Assembly: GCA_016839555.1 (NCBI GenBank) | Contig: JAEOUA010000004.1 | Location: forward strand, 1-64,000 | Length of the DNA stretch: 64,000 bases | Direction: 5' to 3' | DNA from: Promethearchaeota archaeon | GTDB lineage: Archaea > Asgardarchaeota > Lokiarchaeia > Sigyniarchaeales > SOKP01 | Shown: positions 43,337-52,007 of the stretch, piece after piece | How positions within the stretch are numbered: the first letter of the stretch is position 1 | Layout of the letters: each line of letters opens with the position of its first letter | Notes under the pieces: generated by a model | The model's input: the letters and a program-made list of their open reading frames with translations, nothing else | Database searches by the model: none | What the model was told of the DNA's origin: nothing | Translations under genes and position numbers: made by a program

Positions 43337-43641
43337 TAATTATCACTTATTTTTAGTGTGATTTTTATAGTTTTTTCTAAATATATTAAAGCGATATGTA
43401 TTTTAAAATAAAATACACTAATTATTTTCTAATTTATTAATTAATGAATAACTTAATTAACCCCAATTTTTCTAAAAAATTAAATTACTTTTAACTATTT
43501 TATTATTAAATAACCCTATTTCCCATATTTTTCTAAAATTTCGTCCTGAGTGGTTAAACTATTCGATTACATCTTTTTATGAAGATTTGTATTCTAAAGA
43601 AAAAGAAAATAATTATAAGATACTAATTATAAGTAATAATT
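43337..43641. other. 305-base intergenic region between radA and pgi
   Basis: AT-rich divergent promoter region. It holds a short stem near 43360 and T/A-rich runs, but no repeat, RNA gene or clear operator that I can see. One frame on the plus strand is open for about 58 codons (roughly 43484-43660, overlapping the pgi start) but has no start codon. Confidence 0.4.
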
Positions 43642-44895
43642 ATGCCTCAAACTAATTCATTAGATTCGTTTGAATTAGAATATTATCCAAAAGTCTCTGA
43701 AAATCTTATAAGAAAAAGTATAAAATTTATTAATGAAAAAAAGGAAAAGTGGCAAGATCCTTTTTTCACAGACACAAAATCTTACTTAAACTTAAATGAA
43801 ATTAGAAAGGTTTCATCTAAATACTTAACTCCAGAGATTCAAAATGTGATAATTCTTGCTACAGGCGGCTCAATTCAAACACTTTTTGCTTTAAAGCATT
43901 TATCAAAAAAAAATATCATTCCAATAATGAGTGCAAGGTCTATAGAATTAAAAAATTGTCTAGAAAATACCAACTCTCAAAATAGTATTGTGATTCCTAT
44001 TTCTCGAAGCGGCGAAACACTCGATGTTAATTCTACCATTGGTACTTTTGTAGAACATAATTATCCTTTTTTAGGACTTTCTTCTCGTGGAAGAATGAGA
44101 GAATTATTAGAAGAAATTAATGCACCCATTTTGGAGGTTCCCGATCTATCAGGTCGCTTTGCTGCCTCTATTACGAATGTCGCTATACTCCCTGCTTATA
44201 TTTCTGGGATTGAAATATATAATTTTTTAGAAGGATTAAAAATAGGCTATAATATCTTTATGAATACTCAAAACAATTCCTCTTTAGAATTTGCCTCTTA
44301 TTTGTATAATTTACATAAAAAAGGATACAAAATAATTTTTTCAATGCCCTATTCTAAAAATCTTGACGGGAGCATTGGTTTATTTGTTCAAGAAATTTCT
44401 GAAAGCACCGGAAAGGTGGGAAGAGGCTTAATGGGAGCATATCAAGAAGCTCCACTCTGTCAACATTCTGTCCTAGAATTCTTATTGGGAGGAACTAAAG
44501 GCATAGTAATACCAATAATTTTTATAGTGAATGAAGAATTTCCTGATCTTAAATTAAACTCATCAATTACATATCTTAATGGAAAAAATGCAAATAAAGT
44601 TATAAATTATCAAGCAGATGCTACATTTCAAGCACTAATCAAGCAAGAAGTTCCGACAGCTAAAATATCTATTCAAACACCTGATGAAAAAAATATTGGG
44701 ATTTTAATAGCGTTTATTCAATCTTGCATTTATTATCTATGTTTATTGCTTGATGTAAACTGGGCAAATAATCCAATGGTAAATATTGGTAAAGAAATTT
44801 GCAATGAAGCTCTTAAAAATGAGTTTACGTTTTTAAAAATGAAAGAATCAAGAAATAAATTAGCTAAAGAGAAGTATAAGAATTTTTTTGATTAA
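43642..44895 (+). CDS. pgi: Glucose-6-phosphate isomerase (PGI/SIS fold)
   Basis: A 417-residue phosphoglucose isomerase of the SIS superfamily, interconverting glucose-6-phosphate and fructose-6-phosphate. The first SIS domain has Ala-Thr-Gly-Gly-Ser near 77 and Ser-Arg-Ser-Gly-Glu-Thr near 120 (phosphate loop). The second domain has Glu-Ile-Ser-Glu-Ser-Thr-Gly-Lys and Gln-His-Ser-Val, corresponding to the PGI signature with its catalytic Glu and His. The length is closer to the 440-residue archaeal/bacterial type than to the 550-residue eukaryotic one. It is convergent with lysC three bases away, so no terminator space exists between them. Confidence 0.83.
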   Translation: MPQTNSLDSFELEYYPKVSENLIRKSIKFINEKKEKWQDPFFTDTKSYLNLNEIRKVSSKYLTPEIQNVIILATGGSIQTLFALKHLSKKNIIPIMSARSIELKNCLENTNSQNSIVIPISRSGETLDVNSTIGTFVEHNYPFLGLSSRGRMRELLEEINAPILEVPDLSGRFAASITNVAILPAYISGIEIYNFLEGLKIGYNIFMNTQNNSSLEFASYLYNLHKKGYKIIFSMPYSKNLDGSIGLFVQEISESTGKVGRGLMGAYQEAPLCQHSVLEFLLGGTKGIVIPIIFIVNEEFPDLKLNSSITYLNGKNANKVINYQADATFQALIKQEVPTAKISIQTPDEKNIGILIAFIQSCIYYLCLLLDVNWANNPMVNIGKEICNEALKNEFTFLKMKESRNKLAKEKYKNFFD

Positions 44896-44898
44896 TGA

Positions 44899-46368
44899 TT
44901 AATTTTGCATTAATTTTTTATTTATAAAGGCATCATATAATACATTTACCGCTCTCACACAATCTTCCCTCTTAATAATAATGGTAATATTTAGCTCAGA
45001 ACTTCCTTGTGCTATTGCCCTTACATTAATTCCATTATTACCTAAAGTTGTGAATACTTTTCCAGCAATTCCTGGGGTATGAAGCATTCCAGCACCAATA
45101 ACTGCGATTAGGGAAATATCATTATCTATCTTGATAGAAAACCATTGTTTACCAAACCAATCGGAATTTCTAAGAAGACAACTAACTTTCATAGAATCTT
45201 CCAAATCTATTCCAAATGTAATATTATTTTCTGAGGAACTTTGTGAAATAAATTTTATATTTATGTTATTTTCTCCTAAAAGATTAAAAAGTTTTGCTGC
45301 GGTTCCTGGTAGAGAAACCATCGTTCCGCTTTCAATTTTAACCATTGATAATCTTTTAATTGAAGTTATAGCTTTTATCAAAGTGGCTCCTTTTTGTACT
45401 TCCTTAGTAATTGTAGTATATTTTTCCGAATAAGGATCAGCAAAGGGGTGTATTTCTGAGGGCACATTCCTTTTTTCATTTACATCCAAACATAATGGAT
45501 GAAGTACTTTCGATCCAAAAAAGGCTAATTCTTTTGCTTCTATGTAAGAAATTTGAGTAAGAAGTGAGGTCTGTTGAGCAATTTTAGGATCAGCGTTTAA
45601 AAATCCTTCAACATCTTTCCAATATATTACTTTACAGTCAAAATTAGGTTCTAATCCATAAGCCAATATTGCCGCTGTTAAATCAGTCCCACCCCGACCA
45701 AGGGTTGTGATTTTTTTATCTCTCGTGGAACCATAAAAACCAGTAACACATACCAAATCACATTTATTAGATTTGATGAGATTAGATATTCGTTGCTGAA
45801 TTTTTTGTTCTGTTTCATCTAATAATGGTAAAGCCCTTCCGAAATTATCATCAGTGAGTATTATTTCATCTGAAGAGATAAATTCTGAATTTAAACCTAT
45901 GGAATTGAAATATTTAGATACAATAAAAGTGCTGAGCTTTTCTCCATAGCTCATGATAAGATCTAATATATCTAAACTGGGGCGTAATAATCTAACAACT
46001 CTACCTAATTGCACAAGTTCATTAATATTTGATTCTAAAAAGTCTATAACATCTTGATATTCCACAGATTCTTTATTTATGTTCTCATCAATGAATTCTT
46101 TATGTTTTTTTCTTATAGATTCAATTAGATAACGACATTCACGGTAATTCTCATTATCTTTTTCTCCATCTCCACACGATTTATTATAAAAGTTGATCAG
46201 CTGGTCTGTAATCCCCTTGAATGCGGAGGTAACAATAATTATATTTGCTTGTTTCATATATTTTTTAACAATTTCGGTGGTCTGGGAAAAAGATTCCACG
46301 TTTTTCAGACAAGACCCACCGAATTTCATAATGATAATCTTTTGTTTCTTTTTCATCAATCTGATCAC
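44899..46368 (-). CDS. lysC: Aspartate kinase with two ACT domains
   Basis: A 489-residue aspartokinase, which phosphorylates L-aspartate in the first step of Lys/Met/Thr synthesis. Lys-Phe-Gly-Gly-Ser is at 15-19, and Gly-Phe-Tyr-Gly-Ser-Thr-(Arg) followed by Thr-Thr-Leu-Gly-Arg-Gly-Gly-Thr-Asp lies near 210-230. The ACT tandem (about 340-489) provides feedback control by amino acids. The length and internal spacing resemble the long monofunctional kinases related to ThrA/LysC of enteric type. The start may be the ATG of Met14 close to the Lys-Phe-Gly-Gly motif. It faces pgi and its end almost touches that of pgi. Confidence 0.92.
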   Translation of the reverse strand: MIRLMKKKQKIIIMKFGGSCLKNVESFSQTTEIVKKYMKQANIIIVTSAFKGITDQLINFYNKSCGDGEKDNENYRECRYLIESIRKKHKEFIDENINKESVEYQDVIDFLESNINELVQLGRVVRLLRPSLDILDLIMSYGEKLSTFIVSKYFNSIGLNSEFISSDEIILTDDNFGRALPLLDETEQKIQQRISNLIKSNKCDLVCVTGFYGSTRDKKITTLGRGGTDLTAAILAYGLEPNFDCKVIYWKDVEGFLNADPKIAQQTSLLTQISYIEAKELAFFGSKVLHPLCLDVNEKRNVPSEIHPFADPYSEKYTTITKEVQKGATLIKAITSIKRLSMVKIESGTMVSLPGTAAKLFNLLGENNINIKFISQSSSENNITFGIDLEDSMKVSCLLRNSDWFGKQWFSIKIDNDISLIAVIGAGMLHTPGIAGKVFTTLGNNGINVRAIAQGSSELNITIIIKREDCVRAVNVLYDAFINKKLMQN

Positions 46369-46553
46369 TAATGAACTTTTATTTTTCTATCTTATTATCA
46401 TAAAATTAAACAATTTTAAGATTTTTACTAAAATAATCATCAGATTATGAAAATACAGATTAGTTTGGTTTTCTCCTTATGAATAAAATAAATCGAATTA
46501 TAAAATTTGAATATTCTATATTTGAAAAATAAGATCTTTTTCAGAATTATAGT

Positions 46554-47015
46554 TTAACTATATTTTTGTATTATAATATCTGATTCTTTTAACAAATTTT
46601 CTTTTATTTTATTTTCCATATTATACCCTTCTTTATAAACAAGTCGTTTAATCCCCGCATTTATTAACACTTTTAAGCAACTCATACAAGGAAAAGTTGT
46701 AGAATATAAAGTGGTATAACCTTTTAATGATGTTCCATGTAGAGCGGCTTGAATTATGCAATTTAATTCAGCGTGGACTCCTCGACAGAGTTCTGGTTTT
46801 TCTCCGGGTTTTAAGTTTGTTCTAACACACGTTTTTTTAGTGCAATGCTTAAATCCCGATGGGGCGCCATTATAACCTGTTGATATTATATGTGAATCTT
46901 TAACTAATACGGCCCCCACTTTTCTTTTAATACAAGTGGATCTCTGAGATACCACTTGTGCAATACTCATAAAATATTCATCCTTAGAGATTCTTTTTGT
47001 ACTTTTTTGGTCCAT
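46554..47015 (-). CDS. Deoxycytidylate (dCMP) deaminase
   Basis: A 153-residue zinc-dependent deaminase of the dCMP deaminase / ComEB type, turning dCMP into dUMP for dTMP synthesis. The catalytic zinc site is His81-Ala-Glu83 with Cys110-x2-Cys113. A second Cys/His set (Cys59, Cys64 and Cys77 before His81) matches the structural zinc of many dCMP deaminases. Asn in Gly-Tyr-Asn-Gly-Ala-Pro at 47-52 binds substrate in the family. Stand-alone gene, on the minus strand, divergent from a methyltransferase. Confidence 0.88.
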   Translation of the reverse strand: MDQKSTKRISKDEYFMSIAQVVSQRSTCIKRKVGAVLVKDSHIISTGYNGAPSGFKHCTKKTCVRTNLKPGEKPELCRGVHAELNCIIQAALHGTSLKGYTTLYSTTFPCMSCLKVLINAGIKRLVYKEGYNMENKIKENLLKESDIIIQKYS

Positions 47016-47202
47016 TTTTAAAACATTATTTTTATTTTTTATAATTATGAATAGAAATAATATTTTTATACTCTTCTATTTGTTTAATGATATAAAATCC
47101 TCAGAATTTTTACTGGCAAGTTCCACCACATAAAAATAAATAAAAGCAGTATGATTTTATATATCAAATATAAAATATTCAAAAATTTTAATAATAATTT
47201 AA

Positions 47203-47796
47203 ATGCTGAGAGCAACTCGTGGATTTGGCATATTAGAAAACTTTTTGTCTATTCAGAGGATGAAATTAGCTCAAAAATTTATCAAAAAGTATAATAAGAA
47301 CGGCAAGATTTTAGATATTGGATGCGGGGCTTATCCTTTATTTCTCATTAATTCTGACTTTCAAGAAAAAGTGGGTATTGATCAAATAATTACTCCAATT
47401 AAGATTAAGAATTTAAATCTCTCACTGAATAATTATGATTTAACTGAAAAAAATGCGCTTTCCTTTCAAAAAAATACATTTGAGACCATTACAATGTTGG
47501 CATTTATTGAACATATTGATCCCAAGAAAGTAGACTCTTTGTTTAAGAATTGTTATAACTTATTAAAAAAAGGAGGGATTTTATTCTTAACAACTCCAGC
47601 TAAATGGAGTCATTTACCATTAAAAATAATGTCAAAATTTCGTTTAGTAAGTCCAGATGAGATTAAAGAACATAAATACGCTTATTATCTTCAAGAACTC
47701 GTGAATAAACTAAAGAAATCAGGATTTAAGCAGGAAAATATAGAAAAAGGCTATTTTGAATTTTTTCTTAATTTATGGATATGTGCTAAAAAATAA
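47203..47796 (+). CDS. Class I SAM-dependent methyltransferase
   Basis: A 197-residue Rossmann-fold methyltransferase with SAM motif I Leu-Asp-Ile-Gly-Cys-Gly-Ala near 42-48, a Thr-Met-Leu-Ala-Phe-Ile-Glu-His motif near 100-110, and Leu-Leu-Lys-Lys-Gly-Gly-Ile-Leu after it. It is a minimal domain without a recognisable acceptor module; the target is unknown. It is followed by a 169-base gap before the radical SAM/DUF4130 pair. Confidence 0.78.
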   Translation: MLRATRGFGILENFLSIQRMKLAQKFIKKYNKNGKILDIGCGAYPLFLINSDFQEKVGIDQIITPIKIKNLNLSLNNYDLTEKNALSFQKNTFETITMLAFIEHIDPKKVDSLFKNCYNLLKKGGILFLTTPAKWSHLPLKIMSKFRLVSPDEIKEHKYAYYLQELVNKLKKSGFKQENIEKGYFEFFLNLWICAKK

Positions 47797-47965
47797 AATT
47801 CAATAAATCCAACTTTTTATGAATATGATAGTTTTTATGGAGAATATGAGTTTTTAAATATAAAAATTTTGAAAATTAGATATCTCTTCCTTTTTATAAG
47901 TGATTTTGTAATAATCTAATTATTTAAACTCATATAAAAAATTTTTTTTCCTTTATTGATTAAAC

Positions 47966-49255
47966 ATGCCCTCTACCTTAGAGAAAATAAAGATACTCGG
48001 AGCAAACTCAAAATACGATATCTGCGCTAGTACAGCCTCAAGCCGGACGGAAAAATACCCACAATTGTTTGGAGATTCTAATTATTGGATCGGAGCGACT
48101 GAAAGAGCTGGAATTTGTCATAGTTATACGCCTGATGGTAAATGTATGAGCTTATTTAAAACTCTCTATACTAATAATTGTATTTATAACTGTAAATATT
48201 GTTTTTCCAATAATTGTAAAAAAAGAGTAAGTTTTACTCCAGAAGAATATGCTAAAACATTTATAAAGCTATATTCGATGAATGTGGTTGAGGGAATTTT
48301 TATTTCATCCGGCGTTTGTGGAAGTGCAGATACTACAACAGAAAAGATGTTAGATGCTATAAAATTGATTAGATTGAAATATCATTTTCAAGGCTATATT
48401 CACTTTAAATGCCTACCTGGCGTAAGCCAATATCTTATTAAAGAAGCTATAAGACTTTCTGACCGTATTTCTATTAATACAGAGGCTTCTACTAAAGATT
48501 ATTTGGCTGAAATTGCAGAACAAAAAGATTTTAAAAATGATATTGAAATGCGTCAAAGATGGATCAAAAAAATAAGAATTCGCCATAATGAGCAAGCTCT
48601 AAAAAAATTACAGGATATAAAAGATGATAAAGATATTGAAGTCCAGAGAAAAATGATTAATGGAAGGCGAGAAGATGGATATAAGAAATTTCGCTGGGAT
48701 GGTGCACCCATACTAAATGGAGGTCAAACCACTCAATTTGTTGTAGGAGCAGCCGACAATGAAACTGATTTAGATTTATTGAAGAGAATAGATTGGCAAT
48801 ATAAAAATGTAGATCTTCGGAGAGCATATTTTTCTTCTTTTATTCCGATTAAGGGAACACCATTAGCTTATAAAAAAAGAGCTCCTTTAGAAAGGGAGCA
48901 TCAACTATATCAAAGTGACTGGCTCCTTCGCATTTATCAATATCAGCTAAAAGATTTAAAAGAAATTATTAATGAAGATGGAAATTTACCGAAGGGTGAT
49001 CCTAAAATTCATTTTGCACGCCATTATTTCAACGACCATAGCTTAGTGGATCCAAATCAAGCTTCCTATAAAGAATTACTTCGTGTACCTGGTATTGGTT
49101 CTATTTCTGCGAAACGAATAATCAATTTAAGGACACAAAAATTTAAATTTAACAGACGTCAAGATTTAAAAGCAGTAGGTGTGGTATTAAAAAGAGCAGA
49201 TCCTTTTCTTTCTATAAATGGTCAAAAACAAGCAACAATTACAAGTTTTGTTTAG
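47966..49255 (+). CDS. Radical SAM DNA modification/repair protein (TIGR03916 type)
   Basis: 429 residues. The radical SAM triad is Cys72-x3-Cys76-x2-Cys79 (Asn-Asn-Cys-Ile-Tyr-Asn-Cys-Lys-Tyr-Cys). The N-terminus has a Tyr-Asp-Ile-Cys-Ala-Ser segment followed by the Gly-Ile-Cys-His-Ser-Tyr stretch of this family. The C-terminus has a helix-hairpin-helix (Leu-Arg-Val-Pro-Gly-Ile-Gly-Ser-Ile-Ser-Ala near 372-382), a DNA-binding module. The family is predicted, not proven, to act in DNA modification or repair, and usually lies beside a DUF4130 protein and a uracil-DNA-glycosylase-like gene. The DUF4130 partner follows after nine bases. No glycosylase gene is present here. Confidence 0.86.
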   Translation: MPSTLEKIKILGANSKYDICASTASSRTEKYPQLFGDSNYWIGATERAGICHSYTPDGKCMSLFKTLYTNNCIYNCKYCFSNNCKKRVSFTPEEYAKTFIKLYSMNVVEGIFISSGVCGSADTTTEKMLDAIKLIRLKYHFQGYIHFKCLPGVSQYLIKEAIRLSDRISINTEASTKDYLAEIAEQKDFKNDIEMRQRWIKKIRIRHNEQALKKLQDIKDDKDIEVQRKMINGRREDGYKKFRWDGAPILNGGQTTQFVVGAADNETDLDLLKRIDWQYKNVDLRRAYFSSFIPIKGTPLAYKKRAPLEREHQLYQSDWLLRIYQYQLKDLKEIINEDGNLPKGDPKIHFARHYFNDHSLVDPNQASYKELLRVPGIGSISAKRIINLRTQKFKFNRRQDLKAVGVVLKRADPFLSINGQKQATITSFV

Positions 49256-49264
49256 AGGTTTAAA

Positions 49265-49951
49265 ATGAATAACAAGAAAAATCAAAATGATCCACTAAGA
49301 GTAGTCGGACGTGCTAGAGGATATTCTCATAAAGAATTAGTCCAAAATTTACCCCGCCATAAAGATTTTACTACAGATCTCATCCAAAAGATGAAAAAAA
49401 TTCCTGAAGTTGTGCTTCGGAATTCTGGGACTATCTTAGCAAAAAAACTTATAAGAATGATGAAAGAACTTAATACAGAAGCCTATCGAGCAAAACAATT
49501 TACACGCACAAAATTGAATGATCGCGGGGTCTTATACGGGATAGTCTTACTGAAACATAAAATAATGGATATAGTTTTGAATTACTTTCATAAAAGATGG
49601 CCACAATGCATAATATGTCTTTATAATGAATATACTCATAAAACATCAATAATTAACGAGAAGGGAAGTATTCAAGAAACTGAGAATCCTCTCAATGAAA
49701 TTATTGAACAAATCAGTAAAAACAGAAAATCTATTCCATATTTTAAGGATATTCAATTTTCGGGAAATAAAATATATGAGATCCTATATAAATCCCAAAT
49801 TATTGAAGAGCGAGATAATCCCAATTATTTTAAACAAATGATACCAGAAAGTTGTTATAAACTTCCTGGAATGAGAGGAGGGGTTGAAATAAGGTTCAAT
49901 TACCAAAAAAAAATTTTAGATCATTTCTTAAAATCCCCTGAAGATGTTTAA
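49265..49951 (+). CDS. DUF4130-like partner of the radical SAM repair protein
   Basis: 228 residues beginning nine bases after the radical SAM gene. A segment near residues 58-105 (Glu-Ala-Tyr-Arg-Ala-Lys-Gln-Phe-Thr-Arg, then Leu-Lys-His-Lys-Ile-Met-Asp-Ile) has the DUF4130 layout, and Tyr-Phe-Lys-Gln-Met-Ile-Pro-Glu-Ser-Cys-Tyr-Lys-Leu-Pro near 197-210 matches the family's closing motif. The pairing with TIGR03916-type genes supports the assignment. The N-terminal 40 residues are basic and variable. Function unknown; the family is annotated as probable DNA metabolism. Confidence 0.7.
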   Translation: MNNKKNQNDPLRVVGRARGYSHKELVQNLPRHKDFTTDLIQKMKKIPEVVLRNSGTILAKKLIRMMKELNTEAYRAKQFTRTKLNDRGVLYGIVLLKHKIMDIVLNYFHKRWPQCIICLYNEYTHKTSIINEKGSIQETENPLNEIIEQISKNRKSIPYFKDIQFSGNKIYEILYKSQIIEERDNPNYFKQMIPESCYKLPGMRGGVEIRFNYQKKILDHFLKSPEDV

Positions 49952-49994
49952 GTAATATTGAGACATTATAAAAGTATAAAAATCGTATCAAAAC

Positions 49995-50498
49995 CTATGA
50001 ATATACAATTTTCACTTGATCCCCTTCTTTAAGAATGGAAGCTAAATCTTTAGACCTATTTTCATTAACAAAAATCTGTAATCTATTAAAATCATCTAAG
50101 ATATTAAGTTTTTTAAGTAAATATCTAAGATTGCTACCCATTGGTATACTTAAGAATGCTTCTGATCTATTAAATTTTTCTTCTATATTCTTAGGTAATT
50201 GAATGCGAATTCGAATTGAATTATTTTTTTCTATCTCCGCGAAAATTAAACCCATATTTTTAGGGAAAATTCCGACTCGATCACCTTCATGAAGTATTGT
50301 TCCCATACCGCAATATTTTCCATTCACGAAAATATGACTGATTTCATTCTCCTCTAAACCAAATTTCTTTAAGATATCATAAATTGTATAAATTTTTTCC
50401 TCTGTATTCAGATTTATTTTGACTGGGCTTCCAGGAGTAATATTATTTGATCTTATTTTAGTTTTTAAATTTCCAAATAAAAGTAAATTAATATTCAT
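49995..50498 (-). CDS. Tandem beta-grasp (ThiS/MoaD, Ub-Mut7C-like) protein
   Basis: 167 residues that look like two ubiquitin-fold (beta-grasp) domains in a row. The first (about 1-85) has Phe-Val-Asn-Gly-Lys near 60 and His-Glu-Gly-Asp-Arg-Val-Gly-Ile-Phe-Pro, the pattern of Ub-Mut7C/MoaD. The second (about 92-167) has Phe-Val-Asn-Glu-Asn-Arg and Lys-Glu-Gly-Asp-Gln-Val-Lys-Ile-Val. Neither ends in Gly-Gly, so it cannot be a conjugated or sulfur-carrying modifier in the usual sense. Binding or a structural role is more likely. It is isolated on the minus strand between DUF4130 and the U32 gene. Confidence 0.68.
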   Translation of the reverse strand: MNINLLLFGNLKTKIRSNNITPGSPVKINLNTEEKIYTIYDILKKFGLEENEISHIFVNGKYCGMGTILHEGDRVGIFPKNMGLIFAEIEKNNSIRIRIQLPKNIEEKFNRSEAFLSIPMGSNLRYLLKKLNILDDFNRLQIFVNENRSKDLASILKEGDQVKIVYS

Positions 50499-50735
50499 TT
50501 AATTCACCTAATAAGAGTATATTATACTAAATCAAATAATAGCAATTGAAATTACCTTATAAAAATTTAGCTTAACATGTTCAAAAGTTAAAAAAAACGG
50601 TTCTCTCTTGATTCCTCCTATAGAGAAGATCATCAAAAGAATTAATTTAAAAAAAATAGATAAAATATTTCTTAAATTATTAAGTATTAAGAATTCTTTA
50701 TTAGACTTGAAATTTATATAAGATATCTTTTTAAA

Positions 50736-51998
50736 ATGAAAAGAGTAGAGCTTTTAGCCCCAGCGAAAAACTTTAAAGCAATAAAAGCTGCTTCGGAATA
50801 TGCGGATTCTGTCTATTTTGGGCTGGAAAACTATAATATGAGAATGAGATCCGAAAATATTCATATTAAAGATTTATGGAAAATCATGGATTTTTGTGAA
50901 TATCATAATCTTAAAGCATATCTTGCAACTAATATCCTTCTCTATGATGAAGAATTGCATGAAACAGAAAAAATAATTAAAATTTCTTATGAAGCAGGAG
51001 TGAATGCCGTAATTGTACATGATTTAGCAGCTATGGAGATCGCGAAACGGATCGGAATCCCATTTCATGTGTCTACTCAATGTAATGTATCAAATTCTCT
51101 TTCAGCTCGATTTTACGAAAGATTGGGGGCAGAACGTATCATTTTAGCTCGCGAGTTATCTTTAGAAAAAATTAAAGAAATTAAAAGAAATTTAGTCTCA
51201 ACAGAAATAGAAACATTTATACATGGTGCGATGTGTACCTCCATAAGTGGAAGATGTTATTTTTCCCAGGATATATGTGAGACCCCAGAAAAATCTGCCA
51301 ATAGGGGAAATTGCATTCAACCTTGTAGAAGGAGATGGTGGGTAAAGGACGCGGAAAGTCATGAATATATATATGATGGAGTCCGTTTTATGAATTCTCG
51401 TGATTTATGTACTATTGCTTATATACCCGATTTAATTGAAGCTAATATTGATGCTTTTAAGATTGAAGGTCGCATGCGGCACCCCCATTATGTAGAAATC
51501 GTAAGTAAAATATATCGGGAAGCTATTGATGCCTATTATGAGGGAACGTTTAATAAAGATAAAGTTGGTAAATGGATTACTGAGTTAAAAAGAGTATATA
51601 ATCGTGGTTTCACGCCTGGGTTTTATTTTAAAAGAATGACCGAAGAAGATCATCAACACAATTATCCCTATAATCTCTCTCATTATCGGTATATAAAAGT
51701 AGGAGAAATAATAAATTATGATGATAAATCTAGATTAGCAACTATAAAAATAAATAATGGTTATATAGAAAGAGGAGCAGACGTTATTATCATGGGAAGA
51801 AAAACAGATACATATATTCATCAGAATGCTTTACATATTTTATATAATAATAAAAAGGTGAAAAAAAGCCCGCGCGGAACACATAATGATCCTATTTTAA
51901 TAGAAATGAGATTAGAAAAACCTCTAAATCAAAATGGAAAAAATAATGTGTATGTCTTTACTAATAGGACTTATTCCAAACAAAAATATTCTTTATAA
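50736..51998 (+). CDS. Peptidase U32 family protein (RNA/ubiquinone hydroxylation type)
   Basis: A 420-residue U32-family protein. The N-terminal Leu-Leu-Ala-Pro-Ala-Lys-Asn-Phe and Tyr-Phe-Gly-Leu-Glu-Asn-Tyr-Asn-Met-Arg are family signatures. The cysteines of Met-Cys-Thr-Ser-Ile-Ser-Gly-Arg-Cys-Tyr-Phe-Ser, then Asp-Ile-Cys-Glu and Asn-Cys-Ile-Gln-Pro-Cys, form the Fe-S-cluster-type motif of TrhP/RlhA/UbiU homologues. Known members hydroxylate tRNA or rRNA bases or quinone precursors without O2; older names (collagenase) are misleading. The C-terminal domain (about 330-420) is the family's beta-barrel. Stand-alone gene. Confidence 0.87.
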   Translation: MKRVELLAPAKNFKAIKAASEYADSVYFGLENYNMRMRSENIHIKDLWKIMDFCEYHNLKAYLATNILLYDEELHETEKIIKISYEAGVNAVIVHDLAAMEIAKRIGIPFHVSTQCNVSNSLSARFYERLGAERIILARELSLEKIKEIKRNLVSTEIETFIHGAMCTSISGRCYFSQDICETPEKSANRGNCIQPCRRRWWVKDAESHEYIYDGVRFMNSRDLCTIAYIPDLIEANIDAFKIEGRMRHPHYVEIVSKIYREAIDAYYEGTFNKDKVGKWITELKRVYNRGFTPGFYFKRMTEEDHQHNYPYNLSHYRYIKVGEIINYDDKSRLATIKINNGYIERGADVIIMGRKTDTYIHQNALHILYNNKKVKKSPRGTHNDPILIEMRLEKPLNQNGKNNVYVFTNRTYSKQKYSL

Positions 51999-52007
51999 GC
52001 ATTAAAA

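Noticed and set aside
43484-43660. A 58-codon open stretch on the plus strand before pgi with protein-like composition
   Set aside because: It has no start codon, crosses the pgi start in another frame and no family match is apparent; open frames of this length are expected by chance in AT-rich DNA.
45131-45433. 100-codon plus-strand frame inside lysC
   Set aside because: It lies wholly inside the convincing aspartate kinase frame and has no motif or ribosome-binding site.
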